NCBI GenBank assembly: GCA_029215795.1
Contig: JARDYH010000002.1
Location: forward strand, 60,985,001 to 61,049,000
Length of the DNA stretch: 64,000 bases
Source of the DNA: Anniella stebbinsi
Lineage: Eukaryota > Chordata > Lepidosauria > Squamata > Anniellidae
Direction of reading: 5' to 3'
Shown: one piece after another, positions 34,854-46,260 of the stretch
Layout of the letters: the number at the start of each line of letters is the position of its first letter
Numbering within the stretch: the stretch's first letter is position 1
Translations under genes and position numbers: made by a program
Notes under the pieces: model-generated
Told to the model about the DNA's origin: nothing
Databases searched by the model: none
The model's input: only the letters and a program-made list of their open reading frames with translations

Positions 34854-35690
34854 ACAAGAAGCAGGAAGGTTCAGTTAAGTTACCCTAAAAAGGTATGAAG
34901 AAATAAAGGTTATATCCTGTATCCATCTTACTTTTAAGCCTGACTAGTCTCCTATATTGCTATCTGGGTGGATTTTTGTTCAATCTCAAAGGGTACGCAA
35001 CTGCTATATGCAACAACCCTCCCTTTTGTTAATTTATTTTTAAAAATCTGTAACAATAACAATAAATAATAATATGAATAATAATGGTATCTCTCTTTGT
35101 TGCAAGAGATTATAAAACTGTCATGAAGAAAAGAGACTTGGAAGAATTTGTTGTGTCCTTGGGGCTCTGCAGAATTGCTGAAAGTTCTGCCTTCTGTTTT
35201 CAGTCAGATAATCAGAATAAGGAAAAGGACAGAAGAATGCAAAAGGGAAACAAGAGACTAGGATGAGGGGATGGAGGTAATTTTTTGTTTATGTCAGCAG
35301 AGTACCAGGTCGCAGCAGTTGTTGTTTGAGGGTATTATTTTATTGGTTTTTTTCCCCAAATAAGTACTATGTTAAACCAAACAAAATAACAAAACCACAT
35401 CAAGCAAGGCAAGAAAACAGATCTTCATAAAATTAACAACCATACAAGATTCACAGAGTAAGCAAGAGCTTCCAAAATGATCTGGGTTGACTTGAGAATA
35501 CTGTGCCAATAGTGTTGTAATCAAAATTACTTCAGAAAGATATCCCCTATGCCATTACATTTGTTCAGTGCATTATTTCATACTTATATTATTCATTTTC
35601 TTGATGGTCAATAATCATTACACCTCTCTCACCCAGCATAGATGACTCTGAAACTGCTGAGATAAAGGATCTCCCACACATTTATTTTTG
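34854..35690. other. intronic; no gene seen
   Basis: AT-rich sequence with a short (AAT)n at about 35058-35082. No exon recognised. Confidence 0.4.
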
Positions 35691-36090
35691 TTCCCACAGA
35701 AACTCATTTTAAGTTTTGATATACTATTTTATTGGGACTACATTCAAAAGCTATCTCAGAAAAGTTTTATCTACTCTTTTGTGACATACAGGGCATTCCT
35801 TATTGCACTTGCTGCTGCAATGATCCATGCAAAATTGTTATCAGAGATTGTTTTAATTTTTATGGCAATGCCCTGATTTAATAATGCTTTTATTACTTAT
35901 TTTATTGTTTTCTCAGTCTTTGTTTTACTGCTCATTTGGCGCTTTTGAATCTGAATTTTATTTACTGTGTTTTATAGCTGTAGATTTCCTAGTAATTATA
36001 TTGCAAATGGGATTCATTATACCATAGATTTTTGAGTGTTTTAATTTTTGGAAGGCCTTTTGGCCTTGAGCAATAAAAGTTTGACTAACT
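35690..36090 (+). mobile_element. LINE 3' end (relative of 12983-13405)
   Basis: A decayed coding end (frame with TYRAFLIALAAAMIHAKLL) is followed by a T-rich 3' UTR and the tail GGAAGGCCTTTTGGCCTTGA, then GCAATAAAAGTTTGACTAAC at about 36068. The ending CAATAAAGTxTGA is shared with 13388-13400, so both look like one LINE family, 5'-truncated. Confidence 0.45.
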
Positions 36091-36146
36091 GTTCATTATC
36101 AAGATGGTAATTGGATTGCATACAAAGGTTTTATAAATGAGTAATG

Positions 36147-37249
36147 TATCAGGTGTAGGGTTCAGCAAGGCTGGGAGGCCTTGCAGGTTGTAGGTAGATT
36201 TAATTAGAACTAGTCTGGAATGTCTAAGCAAGCTTATCTCTGTCAGGATTCTCAGGGAAAGAGTTTACACACACCCTCGGCCTTGAGACTGTAAAGTTTC
36301 CCTGGGAGCTTGAGAACGTTAGAAAGGTGGGGAGGCCTTGCTGAAGGAGTCACTCAGATTGTAGGGTCATCTTGGTGAGCTGAGCAGTGCTGACTTGTTT
36401 GAACATAGGCCTGGCTTATGGGTCAGAACCCTGTCTGTCCCTTTGTAAGCTGGAGTAAAGGCAAGGAGTCTTTGCTAGAATCATCTTTTAACTCATGGCC
36501 TGAAATCCCTCCCTGTTTGGATCCATCATTGTTTGGGACTTTGAAAGCACTCTGCACGTGGACTCTTCTATTTGGACTTTGGATTTCTAAGGACTGTGCC
36601 ATAAAAAATACTGTGAAACTTTTCATAGACTTGAACTCTTGTTTGTTGTGGATTGTGTGTGTTTATTCATCAACTGCTCAGTGTAAGGAAAGACTGGGTT
36701 GATTTTTATTATTGGACTTTTTCTCTGCAGACTCAGGTGGCAGGGAGTTCCATACGCTAAAGCAGCAGTACGGTAGTTTTATTTATTTATTTATTTATTT
36801 AGTTCTTGTGCCTGAGATTTTTGCGCACCTTGTGATATTGTTTAGGCTTTGTCCATGTTCCCTGAGTTACCAAAGTGTGGCTGCATTTGGACTAGCTCCT
36901 TTGGGATGGTTTGTTAAGCCTTTAAAGAATTCCCCATTGTGATTGCCTGAAGGATCATATCAGAAATCTTTCCCCTTCCTTGGTCGGGTTTGGAACCTGT
37001 TTTGGAACTGTTGAGATGGCAACTGGGAAAACAGGTTGTTATTGTAGTGAGCAGCATTTTGACCATACACTAGCTTGGAACTTAAAGCTTTCTGGCCATC
37101 TATCTATCAGCTTTATGTGATTTTGAAGTGTGTGACCATTTAACTTTTTGATGTGGGATTTTCTCCAATAAAAGAAGTCTCACTGATTGGGTGTTCTATG
37201 TCAGTTTACCAGCACGTATGAATGCCGGAGGGAATGGGAATCCATGACA
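36147..37249 (+). mobile_element. 1.1-kb solo LTR, copy 1, 5-bp TSD
   Basis: Starts TATCAGGTGTAGGG (TG mutated to TA) and ends GGGAATCCATGACA. Identical TAATG flanks it (36142-36146 and 37250-37254). It aligns along its length with 62151-63268: shared blocks include TTTGGAAGCACTCTGCAC-like, TTCATAGACTTG, GGATTGTGTGTG, and a polyadenylation region CCAATAAAAGAAGTCTCACT near 37168. No internal genes adjoin, so it is a solo LTR. A 5-bp duplication fits Gypsy or ERV class III-type integrases. (TTTA)n lies at 36780-36800. Confidence 0.8.
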
Positions 37250-37330
37250 TAATGGCTTACAGAACTCTATACAAATGATACCTCCAAGCCATGAAATAAG
37301 AGTTTGTCATAAAACATTGGTTCATGCATC

Positions 37331-37921
37331 CTGTAGATCTGGCTGTTGTGTTAAATCATTATGATCCCACCATGGTAACGCTATATCCCTCTTATGCATT
37401 TATACCTTGTAGGACACACAATGGAGTTCATCAGGCAAGTGTTTTATCGCACGCTCGCTACTGCCCACCCACAGTTTTTCATGTGTCCCTTAGACAACGT
37501 CCTCCTCCAGCTGCCTCCCATTCCTTCTTGCCTTTTTTCATCACAAAATGGACTCCTTTTAATCCAACTTTTTTATTTTTAGGAAATGGAATGTCCACTA
37601 TTTCTTGCTGTGTGCAGGAAAAGTGGCATGCTAAAATCAGCCCCTGAATGGGCCACGTGGTGTTTATTTACTTCCTTTTTCTTCTCGGGGAAGAGAGAGG
37701 AAGTATTGTGGGACAGAAGCAGGGCAGAGAAGCGATGGTAGGGAACTGCGATTTCCCCCCATCCTATGATGCTCAATGGCATTTGTTTCAGTATGCTGGA
37801 TAAAGTGGACTAAAGAACAACAAATAACACTATGAAAGCAATATTTGGAATGTGTAATGTACCCCAATAGTTACCAGTGCACTTCAATGCTGCTATAAAG
37901 CAGTATGTAGGTCTAGCCTTG
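37331..37921. mobile_element. hAT-like MITE, about 590 bp
   Basis: Internal blocks GATCCCACCATGGTAACGCT, ATATCCCTCTTATGCATTTA (left) and AGTTACCAGTGCACTTCAAT (right) match the shorter copy at 1192-1411. The left end has CTGTAGATCTGGC and the right end GTAGGTCTAGCCTTG, inverted and diverged. GGGCCACGTGG at about 37650 resembles the shared block of other MITEs here. Confidence 0.55.
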
Positions 37922-39227
37922 GAATTTATGCAAGTGGTTAACTGTTTTACTTTCTTTTATAGGAAGTTTCAACATTGTGTTCCATTAGATTTTCAAGGGG
38001 CAAATATGATTTAATAAACGTCAGTCTGTCAGAACTGTTCCATGCCTAACATAAAGTTGAGCCTGAACCAGAACTCTGAATCCCGTTTCTGAGTTGAACC
38101 CAATGGTGCCCTTCCACATGCAGAAGACACAGAAGGGCCATTTTATACATTGCACAATTGCATTGCACGAGGAAAGTGAAAAGAAATCCAAAGATGTTAT
38201 TTCACTTGTACAACCTCTTGCACAACAGCAGCATGAAAACTATTATGGAACTTTTTATAGCACTGTGTGAGCGCTTTCACAAGGTTTTAGTCACATGTTA
38301 TGTTATACTAGCAGTTATGTTCCTTCTATTCACAGTCCTTTGGACCTGCTGTACCCTTTTACAGCTGGATCAAAGCATGTGTTTGTGGCACATGGACAAA
38401 TGGATAGCTCAAGCCAAACCTTAACCAAAGCGTGTAATTTGCTGTTTATATTGTATTTTTTTTTTTTTAAAAAAAGTGAGTTCCTAATATTTGGTCTTTG
38501 CCTAGACATCTCAAGATGTTTCCTCTATTCATTGCAAGCTTAGTGACATTTTAACAAAGGCTTTCTTTCTCCAAAGGTTAATTAGTCACTGAAGTGCCAG
38601 CTATAGCATATAATCATCTGTTGGAGGTGGTTGAACTTCTGGAAACTACACCATGCAGACTGTGTATGGCAGGGAGGAGCAATAGAGTTCAAAAAGAATT
38701 GGAGTGCTTTGTAGCTCTTCCGTACATGTATGAAGGCTTGACAGTTGCTGGTTTTTTTTTAAACAAGCCTACATTTATCATGAGTCACAGTTTTATTCTT
38801 TTAAACCTTTCCAAGAAAAAGAAAGAGAATTTATAATACCCTGGCTCTAATCTAGCATCAGTATGTGCTACTCCATCCCCTTATAATGGATGCCTTGAAA
38901 AGGAAGGCAGGAGAATATGGCAGGATATTGTATTGCTGGAAAAAGAGAGCAATATAATTTCGGTAGAAGATACAAAGGAGTAAAAGTGCAGCTATCTTTT
39001 GTGGCAATCTTTTAAAATGAGACACACCTTCATCCTCTTTCCCCAAACTAGTTTATAAACTAAGATGATACATAGTTCAGACAGGAGGTGGCCTTACTCA
39101 ATCCACTCAATGAATTCTGACCCTAAATGAAAAAGGTGGTTCCCAGTTTGGCTAGTTGGGAATGGGGAGAAATATATCATCGGCCCCAAAGGCTGAGATT
39201 TGTGCAGTTGCAGTTGCTGGGAATCCC
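37922..39227. other. intronic; no gene seen
   Basis: No exon recognised. T- and A-runs occur at about 38457-38475 and 38752-38762. Confidence 0.4.
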
Positions 39228-39404
39228 TTTGTTCAAGTATGCCTATGTACACCAATTGCTGGGGAACATGGGCAGGAGGGTGCTGCTGTGCTCATGTCTT
39301 GCTTGTGCATTTCCCATGACCAGCTGGTTGGCCACTGTATGAACAGAATGCTTGACTAGATTTACCCCTGGTCTGATCCAGCATTACTCTTCTTATGTTC
39401 TTAG
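39228..39404 (+). mobile_element. CR1-like LINE 3' end
   Basis: TTCAAGTATGCCTATGTACA, CCAATTGCTGGGGAACATGG, CAGCTGGTTGGCCACTGT, GAACAGAATGCTTGACTAGA and GGTCTGATCCAGCATTACTC end in TTCTTATGTTCTTA. It is collinear with 16995-17205. The 8-bp-like TTCTTATG ending supports the CR1 assignment. Confidence 0.65.
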
Positions 39405-40283
39405 TCTCCTGGCAGAAGGCTTCTATCTTTACTTTGCTCTGCATGTCTTCTTCTCTTTCTTTTACCATGCCTATTACCACATACAGGGCCCATTCAACTT
39501 TGAAAAGGGGGCATACCATAGTCCAATAGGCCAGCTCAACCACAGTTCCTCCTATCATCAGACACTTGACAGGAATAATGACATCTCCCTGCTTTTGAAT
39601 AAGAAGTCTCTTTTCCTCTTAATTCTTGCTATTATCTCTACACTTGTTCAGCCATTCAGTCTGCCAACTCATGTCTAGGCTAATTCTAGTAAAGCTAAGC
39701 TAAGTGTGCCTCCTAGGGAAATGCCCACATTCCAGTAAGACCCTCTTGGCCACATCACATAGAAAACCTGGAGAGGCATATTCTGACACAGTCTTTGGTG
39801 GTCCTGGAGACAACTCTGCTGTTCAAAGATGACTCTTCTGTCAATCATGTGTCATTGTTCCCTTCTGTCTTTGGCCCTGTGAAGGCTTATCCTCCAGAGT
39901 ATATTGCCATTATTTGAATCACTGATTCAGAACAGAGCATGAGCCAATGGCCATCCCATACTTTAAATGCTAAAAGGAGCTATGCTTTACTTTAAAAGGA
40001 AGTTGAATAGCATTGGCTGATTTGTCACTATAAGACAGTGTAATAGATATAAAAAAATTAAAGCTATGGAGAAGAGAGGTCTGGAATTTTGGCCCCTTTT
40101 TGTAATTTTTCTGGCATGATGGAAACTAGATAAAATGACTGTACGTCTTCAGGAAGTATTTTTCAGTCAGTAAGGTCTAGGTTCATGGCATAGTGTTAAG
40201 ATTAATAGCAGTGTTAAAGACAGATAGCTAAATTTCCAGGATCCTCAAGTTATAGTTGATGAGCTAATAAAAAAGTACTAGAA
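39405..40283. other. intronic; no gene seen
   Basis: No exon or clear repeat recognised. Confidence 0.4.
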
Positions 40284-41069
40284 GCGCCATTCTGCTGCCC
40301 CTGGCCAAGGGCCTGGGGGTGGGGAGGCTTTTGCGGGAGGGGAGGGGAGAATGGATACGTGCCCGCTTCTGATTGGAGGAGCAAGGGTGGTGCCACCGGG
40401 AAGGGAGGGGCAATAGGCTATGTTAGGGAGAGCCTCCCTCCCTTCCCTCTTTCTCTTGCAGCGCGGCTCCCTCCCTCCCTCCCTGTACTCAGTGTGGGTT
40501 CACTGGCTGCCTATTGGGGCCGTGTAGGAATTTTTTACTCATGTTCTGAATTGGCCATGAGTTTTTTCGCCTACTCCACACTGTGAGATGGGCGAGGGTG
40601 CATTTAAATAGACATGATTGGCTGTTCTTTTAATATGGTTGCATTTTAATTTGGCAGGTTAGAAGGGTGGCATCCAGAGAGGTAAGGACTTTGGAGAGCA
40701 TTCACAGGCACTGTTCAGGTGACTGGTAATTCCTGAGGCTCCCAGCTTTGAGCCCTGCGGCCTGGCTTGGGAGATAAGGGTTACCTTTGAGACCAACCTT
40801 TCTCACCTACCCAGAACCATGAGGTCTGGGGGGAGGCGACACAGGAAGGTCTCCCTCCCCAAAAGGGGTAGCACATGGAGAGGCGAAGTGTAGACGCCTA
40901 TTCACGGGCTAGAATGGCTCGCCTGGACCGGGGATAGAAGGGCCTGTGGATAGGCCTATATGGATGCCCCTTAGGATTCCCCTTTGCAGATCTTTCAATA
41001 AAATGTGGCCCTTGTTTAAACCCATTACACATGTCTGACTCTTTATTTACCCCCTCCTTCCGCAAGAGG
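40284..41069 (+). mobile_element. solo terminal-repeat remnant of YR retrotransposon
   Basis: The right half (40695-41069) aligns with the 3' terminal region of the - strand element at 27331-27720, including the polyadenylation signal TTCAATAAAATGTGGCCC. The left half (about 40370-40470) shows weaker similarity to that element's 5' end (GTGGTG.CACC, GGGAGGGGC.A.AGG, CTCTTTCTCTTGCAGC). It therefore joins 5'-end and 3'-end sequence with no genes between. This is what is expected from collapse of a split-repeat (Ngaro) element or from a solo LTR. GC-rich, with (CTCC)n near 40470. Confidence 0.55.
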
Positions 41070-41111
41070 ATAATCTAAGACCTCAAGTTTTGTTCCTAGA
41101 GGCAAACTTGA

Positions 41112-41208
41112 CTACAATGCTATTCATACTTACCTGGGAATAAGTCGTATTGAACTCCATTGACTTACTTCCCAGTAGATGTACATAGGATTGTACTATG
41201 TAGGATTA
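41112..41208. repeat. short dispersed repeat (TACCTGGGAATAAGTC)
   Basis: CTATTCATACTTACCTGGGA, ATAAGTCGTATTGAACTCCA, TTGACTTACTTCCCAGTAGA and TGTACATAGGATTGTAC: a copy of the small palindromic family also at 10971. Confidence 0.55.
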
Positions 41209-41696
41209 TCTTTCACCTACCTAAAGTTGGGTGGGTAGGTAGGAGATGTGAAATAATTTTATCTTGTCAGAATACCATTTTAACTCTTGACACAGGTCCT
41301 AATGAATTGTGTGTGTAATTAGCATTGCAGTTTATAATATTTTTTCATGAGGAGAAGCATTATGATGTAGGAAATAGAGCACCCTCTCCTAACCTGGTGT
41401 CTTCCAGATGTGTTTGTCAATAAATCCCATCAGCCAGCATGTCACTGCAGTACAACATATCTGGAGGACACCAGTTTGGGGGAGTCTAAAATAGAGTGTT
41501 GGATTTCGACTTTGGAGACGCAGGATTCAAACCACTGCTCATTCATCAAGCTCACTTTGGTGACCTTGAGCTAGTCACTAATTATTATTAACCTACCTCA
41601 CTCAGTTATTAGGAGGTTAATAAATGTGGTGGTGGCCATACATGAAGTTTCAGCTCCTTGGAGGAAGATCAGAATAAAAATATATTAGTAAATCAG

Positions 41697-41757
41697 TAAA
41701 CATAAAAAAGCCATGCTGGATCAGTCCAAGGGTCCATCAGGTCCAGCATTCTGCAGT
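41697..41757 (-). repeat. CR1-like LINE 3'-end fragment
   Basis: AAAGCCATGCTGGATCAGTC, CAAGGGTCCATCAGGTCCAG and CATTCTGCAG is the inverted counterpart of the last 60 bp of 39228-39404. Confidence 0.6.
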
Positions 41758-41764
41758 TGTTTTT

Positions 41765-41940
41765 AATTTGGTTTCAAGATGTCCTAATAGTTCAATTATT
41801 CACTGCTGATTTTATCTTGGTTTTATTCTGTGCTTTATTTGTTTGTTTTTATGTTTGTAGTATACACTTTTAATGTAGTGTACACTGGCCCAGAGAGCTT
41901 TGGTTTATTGAGCAGTTTGAAAGTATGGTAAATAAATAAT
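41765..41940 (+). repeat. L2/CR1-like LINE 3' tail
   Basis: A T-rich 3' UTR followed by CACTGGCCCAGAGAGCTTTG, a decayed hairpin, and GGTAAATAAATAAT. + orientation. Confidence 0.6.
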
Positions 41941-43614
41941 TTTGTTTTTTCATATTACATTCACAATATTTTATCATATTACCCTCATCTTTTAAAAGGT
42001 GGTGAATGAAGCTATGGTGATATTGTAGACAATAGATGAAATAAAACGTATGAATGCATTTATCCTATCATATGTTATATACTTACTACAGAATAGCCTG
42101 CATTGCCTAGACAAGCATTGGTATCCATTTGCAATTACTAAACATAACTGGTTATGAGAACCTAGCAAACCTTTTGCATTGGGTCTATGTTTCAAAACGC
42201 TTTTCATAATAAAGTGACATTCCACAGGATTAAATCCAACATTGTGTGAATGGACGTCCCCTTTACTCCCTCCCCTGTAGCCCCTCAAAAACCTTCCAGA
42301 TGTGCTCTTGAGGGTCCCCCATAAAATTCTCATTAATTACAGTTGGATAAAATTAAGGTTAACTCTCCAACTGAAATCAATTGGCCCTAAAAGTGTTTAA
42401 CTCCTAGACCAAATTATTCTGTTATTGTTATTGTTACTATAAATCACATAAATGTATTACATTTACTTGACAGAACAAAAGTTCATAAAGGTCTTGTTAA
42501 AAGCATGTCAGGTATCCATCTTTCGAAGTATTTGTATGGTTGCAATGTATTACAATAAAACATAAAATATTAATTTCAATCAAAATTTAATGTTTATAAT
42601 CCCTGTAAACTATTATTAATGGAATGTCAGCTTTTTTCCCTTGTGGGTAATGCGTAGAGCAGATTTGCCAGTATTTCACCTTTCACGGCTTAATTAGATT
42701 TAAGGAAAGACTTTTATTAAAGTCTAAAGATAAAGTTTAAACAGACTGCTGCTTTTATTGCATTTGTTCCTAATATAATTGTATTTTCTCTTTTAACAGA
42801 CACTGTGATCAAGTATTATGAATCGGCTCAATTAGGTTCATTATTGCTGTACAGTAAATGTTAAATGCTGTTGTAACATTGATATTAATAATGTAACTTT
42901 TCTAATGTCCATAATTTGTTTTAATGCCTAGCAGAGAAAACTGATAATGTCTAATCATGAATTGATGATTATTTGTCAGTGTCTTTATATATCAATAGGG
43001 AGATATATACTAGTAGAGGGTCTCAAATATTTTAAATGTTGTGCAACTTTGCAGGGCCTAGGCTGAAATCCTATACACAATTTGTATAGGAGTATGCATA
43101 GGGTTGTGCTGCTAATGCATATCCAGGTGCCCAAATGCATTCCATATATCGGCTTCTTCTCCCAAAATTCCAGTTCTTATCTTGCCCTTCTTCTAGTGGG
43201 CCTGTAAAGTCCCAGCTTCCTTTGTTCACAACTGGATATCTGTAACCTTTGGTGTTTTACTTTTCCAATTTACAAAGACCCATGCCTATGGACAACTAGC
43301 AGCCGGTTGCTTAACTACTATTAGCAACACTTTGAACTCTGTACTCCATCATTCCTTCTCATTGTTGCATTGGGAGAAAAGGGAAGAGGCACAAATGCCC
43401 TGCAAAACCATTGGAGGAAGAAGTTGATCTGTTCCAGTGCTGCCTGTGAGAAACATTGTGGAAGAGAAAGAACTATGGATAGGCTGGGAGGGATTGAAGG
43501 TGCCGTTAGAAAACTTTGAGTAAGAAGTTGTATTAATGCCAAGTCTGGAGCCATCTATTTATGTAACTGAAGCCATCAAATGTGCCACTGTGGTGTAACA
43601 TTGTCTGAGATGGT
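41941..43614. other. intronic; possible conserved non-coding stretch
   Basis: No exon seen. About 42600-42990 is repeat-free and rich in homeodomain-type words (TTAATTAGATTTAAGG, CATAATTTGTTTTAATGC, CTAATCATGAATTGATGATT), resembling vertebrate conserved non-coding elements in composition. This would need alignment to other amniotes. Confidence 0.3.
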
Positions 43615-43639
43615 AACTAAACTAGGGATGTGCACTGAC

Positions 43640-43765
43640 CCCCCCCAGATTGGATCGGATAGCGGATCGGAATCAGACCTGCGGGGACGGATCGGATCGG
43701 GGGTTGGGCAGATCAGATCGGATCCAATCCCGATCCACGGATCGGATGTCCAATCCATGGATCGG
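43640..43765. repeat. GATCGG-rich satellite-like end, left arm
   Basis: Dense GGATCGGATC/GATCCATGG/CGGATCGG words with short palindromes. Mirrored by 47370-47515 at the right end. Confidence 0.75.
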
Positions 43766-43779
43766 ACACCATTTTGGAT

Positions 43780-44700
43780 GCTTTTTCCCATAGCCAAGTA
43801 TTGTGTTACAACAATGCCTATAACTTTTTCATTTTTAAAGATAAAAGGATGAAACATGGGTACTTTGTAGATGAGTTAGGGATAGTTATCTGTGAGAAAT
43901 TTCAGAAAGATTGGTGCATGCATTTTGTAGCAATTAATTTTTTAATAAATAACCAGGAATGCCTATAGCTTTTTCATTTTTAAAGTGCCACACATGAAAC
44001 TTTGCCACATTGTAGGTGGTACATTGGCACCTATGTGTGTGAAATTTCAGAATCGTAGGTGCTTGCCTTATGTGGCAATTAATTTGAGAAAAATGGGTAG
44101 TAGTGGGGTAAATACAGTTATGCCTCCCACTTTTTTATTTTTAAAGATACAAACAGGAAACTTGGGCATGTTACAGGTAACACTTTGCTTGATATGTGTG
44201 TGAAATTTCAGAAAGCTAGGTCCAGGCATGTGGTGGCAAGGTATTTTTGAAACAATGAGGAAAGAAACACCTTTAACTTTTTTATTTTAAAAGTTAGAAG
44301 TCTGAAAGTTGCTCACTTTGTAGATGGGTTAGGGGTAGTTGTCTGTCAGAAATTTCAGAAAGTTAGGTCCAGGCATTTGGTGGCTACGAATTTTATAGAT
44401 TAAAAGTTACAAAAGTTTTTCCACAGAGGCTTGGGCTGTCAATTGCACCCCCCGCCTCCCCCTCCCTTTTTTATCTGTCAAAACTCCGTGTTGTTGTAAC
44501 TTTTAATCTAAAAAAATCGTAGCCACCAAATGCCTGGACCTATCATTCTGAAATTTCTGACAGACAACTACCCCTATCCCATCTACAAAGTGAGCAACTG
44601 TCAGACTTCTAACTTTTAAAATAAAAAAGTTATAGGCATTCTCTTCCTCATTTTTCAAAAATACCTTGCCACTTCACGCTTGAAGCTATGCTTCTGAAAT
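43780..44700. repeat. GAAATTTCAGAA modules, left arm
   Basis: Direct modules carry GAAATTTCAGAA at about 43898, 44041, 44205 and 44348 (spacing roughly 140-165 bp), each with a T-rich TTTTTxATTTTTAAAG block before it and a GGTGGCAA or TGTGGCAA-like block after. Inverted modules (TTCTGAAATTTC) are at about 44549 and 44692. The mirrored set is at 46380-47300. Confidence 0.75.
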
Positions 44701-45360
44701 TTCTCCACATTAGACATACCACTTTGGTTCACATGTGTGATAAATTTTAGAAGCATAGCATCCGCCTACCCACTGGCAGCAGTGGGGTCTTGCTAAACCA
44801 GAGCTGCCCCCCTGAGGAAGGACACAGGCACCCACTCAGCGTCCTGCCTGCCCTCTGCACATAGCGGGGCTGTTTTGGGAGGGCAAAGGGAGGCAGACTG
44901 TTCCGGACAGAAGCACAGGTTGGAGGGGGTGGAGGAATCTCCCCTGGGAACTCGGGCAGGTCCAGAAACCCGTTGGAATCAGAGCTACAAGCCTCCACTG
45001 GTTTGGGGAAAGCAGCCATACACTCAGCCTTTGAAAGATAAGACCTAACTTAACCATAAGATGGGTTGTTACAATCTCTCCACAGTACTATCTGGCTGAC
45101 AATAAGAACATGCGAAAAATAAGTCAGAGGGATAAAAGTTGGGGCAGTATCCATTGTCGATGTTGCTGCTGTTTATACAGCATCAGCAATATAGATGCTG
45201 CTTAACAGAGTCAATAAGCAAATCAAAACAAAACAAAAAACAAGTCCGTATCACAGGGGGAAGAAAAAGCACAAGTAAATGGGTTTTGCTGCCTGAGGCT
45301 CCAATTGCCAAGTCATTGATTCTGGCCATTCTCTTTTTTTGGGGACGGTGTAAAAGCCGG

Positions 45361-46260
45361 AACGGAACGGGCCAAAACGACCCCTTTATATTAAAAAACC
45401 ACGCCAAAAACAATGGCATGTGTTAGAAACACTTGAGAACAATATTTTAGGACTGAAACCATTACAATATTATATTGTTATTAACCCCATAACTCCCAGC
45501 ACAACATCCAGAACAGAATGGATGGCCCGGAACGGCCACTTCCGAATGACTGAAACCAACCAAACACAACCATCACACATTACTAGGTGGGACAGATACA
45601 ATACGGCACAAAACAGCCACAAAAACCACGTTCCGGTGACCGTTCTGGGCCATAGTCCATATTGTGCAAAACAGGCCGGAATGGCAGCTTCCAAGTGAGC
45701 CAACTCAACCAAACTCACCACTCACACATTACTGGGTGGGACAGATGCAATACACCAATAAACAGCCACGGAAACCACATTCCGATGTCCGTTCTGGACC
45801 ATAGTCCATATTGCGCAAAACGGTCACCGGAATGTGGTTTTTGTGGTGGGTGTATCTGTCCCACCTAGTAATGTGTGATGGTTGCGTTTGGTTGGTTTCA
45901 GTCATTTGGAAGTGGCCGTTCTGGGCCATCCATTCTGTTCCGGATGTTGTGCTGGGAGTTATGGGGTTAATAACAATATAATATTGTAATGGTTTCAGTC
46001 CTAAAATATTGTTCTCAAGTGTTTCTAACACATGCCACTGTTTTTGGCATGGTTTTTTAATATAAAGGGGTTGTTCTGGCCCGTTCTGTTCCGGCTTTTA
46101 CACAGTCCCATTCGGAAGTGGCCGTTCCGGGCCATCCTTTCTGTTCCAGATGTTGTTCTGGGAGTTATGGGGTTAATAATAATATAATAATATAATAATT
46201 ATATTATTTTTTAATATAAAGGGGTCGTTCCGGCCCGTTCCGTTCCGGCTTTTACACCGT
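45361..46260. repeat. central palindrome of the 3.9-kb element
   Basis: 45420-45600 (TGTTAGAAACACTTGAGAAC, ATTAACCCCATAACTCCCAG, CATCACACATTACTAGGTGG) is mirrored by 45855-46035. Further repeats of ACGGTCAC, GGAATGTGG and CCGTTCTGG fill the centre, 45600-45850. A partial third copy of one arm end is at 46110-46260. Confidence 0.75.

Noticed and set aside
43780..44700. CRISPR-like array from regular modules
   Set aside because: The host is a vertebrate, spacing is 140-165 bp with similar, not unique, sequence between cores, and the array is mirrored inside a transposon.
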